Source of the DNA: Saxidomus purpurata
Lineage: Eukaryota > Mollusca > Bivalvia > Venerida > Veneridae
Length of the DNA stretch: 64,000 nucleotides
Reading direction: 5' to 3'
NCBI GenBank assembly: GCA_022818135.1
Contig: JAFMSR010000015.1
Coordinates: 22,723,206 to 22,787,205 of the forward strand
The position numbers were made by a program, and so were the translations under genes. Every line of letters starts with the position of its first letter. Within the stretch, counting starts at the first letter, position 1. A model generated the notes under the pieces. That model saw only the letters and a list, made by a program, of their open reading frames with translations, ran no database searches and was not told the DNA's origin. Positions 61,520 to 64,000 of the stretch are shown in pieces.

Positions 61520-62326
61520 CTACAAGAAGTCAGAAATCCACATTATTTAACATAATCACTTCTTCTCTTGATTTTCCATTCTTGTTATTACTGTATATAA
61601 GCAAGTATTCACATTAATTTCATTTTCACTCTTTTTTAAGAATATTCCACTTCGCTATTTCAAGCATTTTGTGAAAGATTCATTTAACATAGATTTATAA
61701 TCACATAAATTTGCGAATAAGATTTGAAAATTTCTTCTCATGAAAACTCCCTGATTTACAGTTTTCTCTGCCAGTAGTAAACATTTCCATATTTATAAAC
61801 TTGACAAATGTGAAAACTATTTTCTGATCATCTTCTACGCACATCAAGCAGATCAGTTCATCTCACACTTATCTGAATATGTTTGTTTTATTTCTACTGA
61901 CTATTCAAATGCCCTTTCAAAAGCATATCACTGTGTTTATTTTTGCACCACTTAATGTAAATTAGTCTTATTTTGGATTGATGAATGTATTTAAAAGTTC
62001 CGCAGCATAAGATACAATGTACTTTAGGTAAATGACAATAACGATCATTAAACAGTGTCAAATTTTAAACATGAGGAAATTGTTAACATGTAGAAACTCA
62101 AGGAAATTGTTTACATGTAGAAACTATTCAGCAAGAAGCTTCATTCATGTGATTTATGCCACAAACTTCCTCCGAGAGACTGCTGGTTTTAAGCACACAG
62201 AGATCACAGCCTGTCCTTATCATCAAGCACATGTACTGGTTTTCCCTTCATCAGAAGACTCAAACCTGTAGGTAGCTCAAAGTTTTCTCCACATCTTATT
62301 TGCGATATTCATTTTTTCTTTTTTAC

Positions 62327-62440
62327 CTTCATGATAGTAAAGCCAATGGTGGTATTCCCACTTCCATTCTGACTTCTTGTACTTTTCTGCATCAGCTGCA
62401 TCATGCAATCATCTTCATCATCAGTGATGGAAAACACAAA
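62327..62440 (-). CDS. CAPN5: CAPN5-like calpain, coding exon 7 (beta-sandwich domain)
   Basis: 114 nt, 38 codons, phase 0 on both sides, encoding residues 386-423. It begins FVFSITDDEDDCMMQLMQ, equivalent to the YIFEVKKPEDEVLICIQQ strand of CAPN5, and ends TIGFTIMK. The acceptor is ATGCTTCACAG and the donor GTAAAA. It joins in frame to the NPQ end of the exon at 241-61. The intron between them would be 481 bases (62921-62441), of which the first 60 are also printed as 60-1. Confidence 0.92.
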
Positions 62441-62586
62441 CTGTGAAGCATATTACAATAGTTTTCATCATCACTAATACAAAACTCAAACTGTACTTCC
62501 ATGATCAAAGAGACAATTCACCATTGTTATCAGTGACTGAAATGTCAGTAAAGAGTTACACATCATCATTTATTAGTGCATCATAT

Positions 62587-62645
62587 CACCACCATCATCA
62601 TCAATATATGCATCATTATCATCATCATCATCATCATCATCATCA
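62587..62645. repeat. (TCA)n microsatellite
   Basis: A run of ATC/TCA trinucleotides just upstream, on the minus strand, of calpain coding exon 7 (intronic). Histidine-rich frames here are artefacts. Confidence 0.9.
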
Positions 62646-62861
62646 GATACTGTAAAATACATAAATCATGAAACTCTGTTAACTCAGTAAGATAAGAATC
62701 CAGGATGTCTCAATGTACCGTGATGGTTTGAACATTTTTTCTTAAACATTAATAAAAGTGAACTGTTTTGCTTAATAAACATGCTAACTCTTTACACTGT
62801 AAATGCACACATAATCCGATGTTAACTTAGAATACTCCTGTTACAGGTAACTGACAAAATC

Positions 62862-62921
62862 AAGGAATTTTTCACTGCATCTAGTCACGACACTTATCAA
62901 GCTTCATACCCGGTACATTAC
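62862..62921. repeat. 60-base exact copy of 1-60 at the end of contig B
   Basis: Identical to the first 60 bases of the window and directly followed by the 500-N gap. On the minus strand it is the first 60 bases of the intron upstream of calpain coding exon 7. See the entry at 1-60. Confidence 0.85.
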
Positions 62922-63421
62922 NNNNNNNNNNNNNNNNNNNNNNNNNNNNNNNNNNNNNNNNNNNNNNNNNNNNNNNNNNNNNNNNNNNNNNNNNNNNNNN
63001 NNNNNNNNNNNNNNNNNNNNNNNNNNNNNNNNNNNNNNNNNNNNNNNNNNNNNNNNNNNNNNNNNNNNNNNNNNNNNNNNNNNNNNNNNNNNNNNNNNNN
63101 NNNNNNNNNNNNNNNNNNNNNNNNNNNNNNNNNNNNNNNNNNNNNNNNNNNNNNNNNNNNNNNNNNNNNNNNNNNNNNNNNNNNNNNNNNNNNNNNNNNN
63201 NNNNNNNNNNNNNNNNNNNNNNNNNNNNNNNNNNNNNNNNNNNNNNNNNNNNNNNNNNNNNNNNNNNNNNNNNNNNNNNNNNNNNNNNNNNNNNNNNNNN
63301 NNNNNNNNNNNNNNNNNNNNNNNNNNNNNNNNNNNNNNNNNNNNNNNNNNNNNNNNNNNNNNNNNNNNNNNNNNNNNNNNNNNNNNNNNNNNNNNNNNNN
63401 NNNNNNNNNNNNNNNNNNNNN
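62922..63421. other. assembly gap, exactly 500 N
   Basis: A second run of exactly 500 N, between contigs B and C. The left flank is the 60-base copy of the window start. The gap is therefore probably a wrong or unsupported join. Confidence 0.98.
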
Positions 63422-63423
63422 TA

Positions 63424-63521
63424 CCTTTAGATATTGGGACGTCAAATAGATCTGGCACAAGGTTTGGTCCACGGCAAATACGGTGCGAGTCAGCTCTCAT
63501 CAGAAAAGTTAATATCTCAAC
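63424..63521 (+). CDS. possible partial exon at start of contig C
   Basis: The plus strand is open from the gap edge to 63521, where AACAG|GTGAAG looks like a donor. It reads DIGTSNRSGTRFGPRQIRCE and on to NIST. The opposite strand is also open with a possible donor AAAG|GTA at the gap edge. I recognise no family in either direction, and it may be repeat sequence. Confidence 0.2.
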
Positions 63522-64000
63522 AGGTGAAGCTTCTTTTTTTTACTTGTCAAACACCAGTCCTGAACATTAGTTGAAAACAGATGTAGAAATTGTGGTTTGA
63601 TGTATATGTCTGCCAGTTAGCAAGTCTTTCACAGCTTGCCAACACTAAAACATTGAAAGCAATGCTGGGATTTGAATGAATTTTAAACAGCTGTTTGTGT
63701 GTGTATGGAAATGCAGTTTGATTATTGCTGAAGTATATAATTATTGCTGTACAGGTACTTCTTTACACCCAGTCTATAATACTGTCTTAAACTCTTCTGT
63801 GGGGCAACTGCAAACTAATTTCTTGGAAATAATCCTCATCTAGAAAATGTGTTTTGAGCTTTATTAAGTTTAAGCATTGAGCCCAAAGGCATGGTCATAG
63901 ATCAGTATATAATAGTATAGCAATATTTCATGTCTGGACTAATTTTACATGTCACCCTGTGACCAGAGGATGGGTCAGGTACAACATCCAGGGGGTCCTT

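Noticed and set aside
1..62921. Two tandem calpain genes
   Set aside because: Possible, but the exon sets are exactly complementary with none duplicated, and the 60-base identity ends precisely at a gap; a misordered scaffold is simpler.

Overview
The window is AT-rich eukaryotic DNA: spliced genes on both strands, long introns, and dense interspersed and tandem repeats. Several repeats match the kind described in bivalve molluscs: elements built from ~145-166 bp tandem cores, a (GACG)n tract and terminal hairpins (the 'pearl'/CvA type), and GACCTTGACC-rich repeats. I infer a bivalve, probably a clam-like heterodont; the species cannot be read from the sequence. Two gaps of exactly 500 N (36398-36897 and 62922-63421) split the window into contig A (1-36397), contig B (36898-62921) and contig C (63422-64000).

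The main gene is an atypical calpain of the CAPN5/CAPN6/TRA-3 type on the minus strand. Its seven... more exactly its first six coding exons lie on contig A (11813 down to 61) and encode the start, the Cys/His/Asn protease core and the beginning of the beta-sandwich. The other five (62440 down to 59644, contig B) encode the rest of the beta-sandwich and the C-terminal C2 domain. All splice sites are GT-AG, all phases agree, and together they give 637 codons plus stop, close to human CAPN5 (640). In the printed order the 3' half lies upstream of the 5' half. Bases 1-60 are identical to 62862-62921, the last 60 bases before the second gap, and that match starts exactly at the intron donor joining the two halves. 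The simplest reading is that contigs B and A are in the wrong order: B's right end overlaps A's left end by 60 bases.

Other genes: (i) a small secreted six-cysteine peptide gene resembling pacifastin (minus, 25880-24749) with a TATA box, a non-coding first exon, a signal-peptide exon and a cysteine exon; (ii) a single-exon 468-codon gene (minus, 43640-42234) with a CARD-like death fold at the N-terminus and two C-terminal membrane segments; (iii) four phase-compatible exons of an unidentified plus-strand gene (30155-35616) ending in an ankyrin-like stretch; (iv) a weak exon candidate just after the second gap.

Most of the rest is mobile or repetitive. Pearl-like elements lie at 481-2785, 996-2107 (nested), 3905-5094, 6435-7526, 37182-38114, 43930-44698, 47217-48036, 51723-52943 and 56249-57243. 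Elements with terminal inverted repeats lie at 8165-9786 (hAT-like, 8-bp target duplication), 12949-13178, 14304-16828 with a second element nested inside, 17456-18054, 26508-26717, 45749-46353, and two copies of one MITE at 56159-57514 and 58819-59186. There are 29-bp and 21-bp tandem arrays, microsatellites, tRNA-derived SINE-like sequences, two long palindromes with GGGC/GCCC centres (46736-46870, 49136-49305) and a miRNA-sized hairpin inside a calpain intron (10278-10345).
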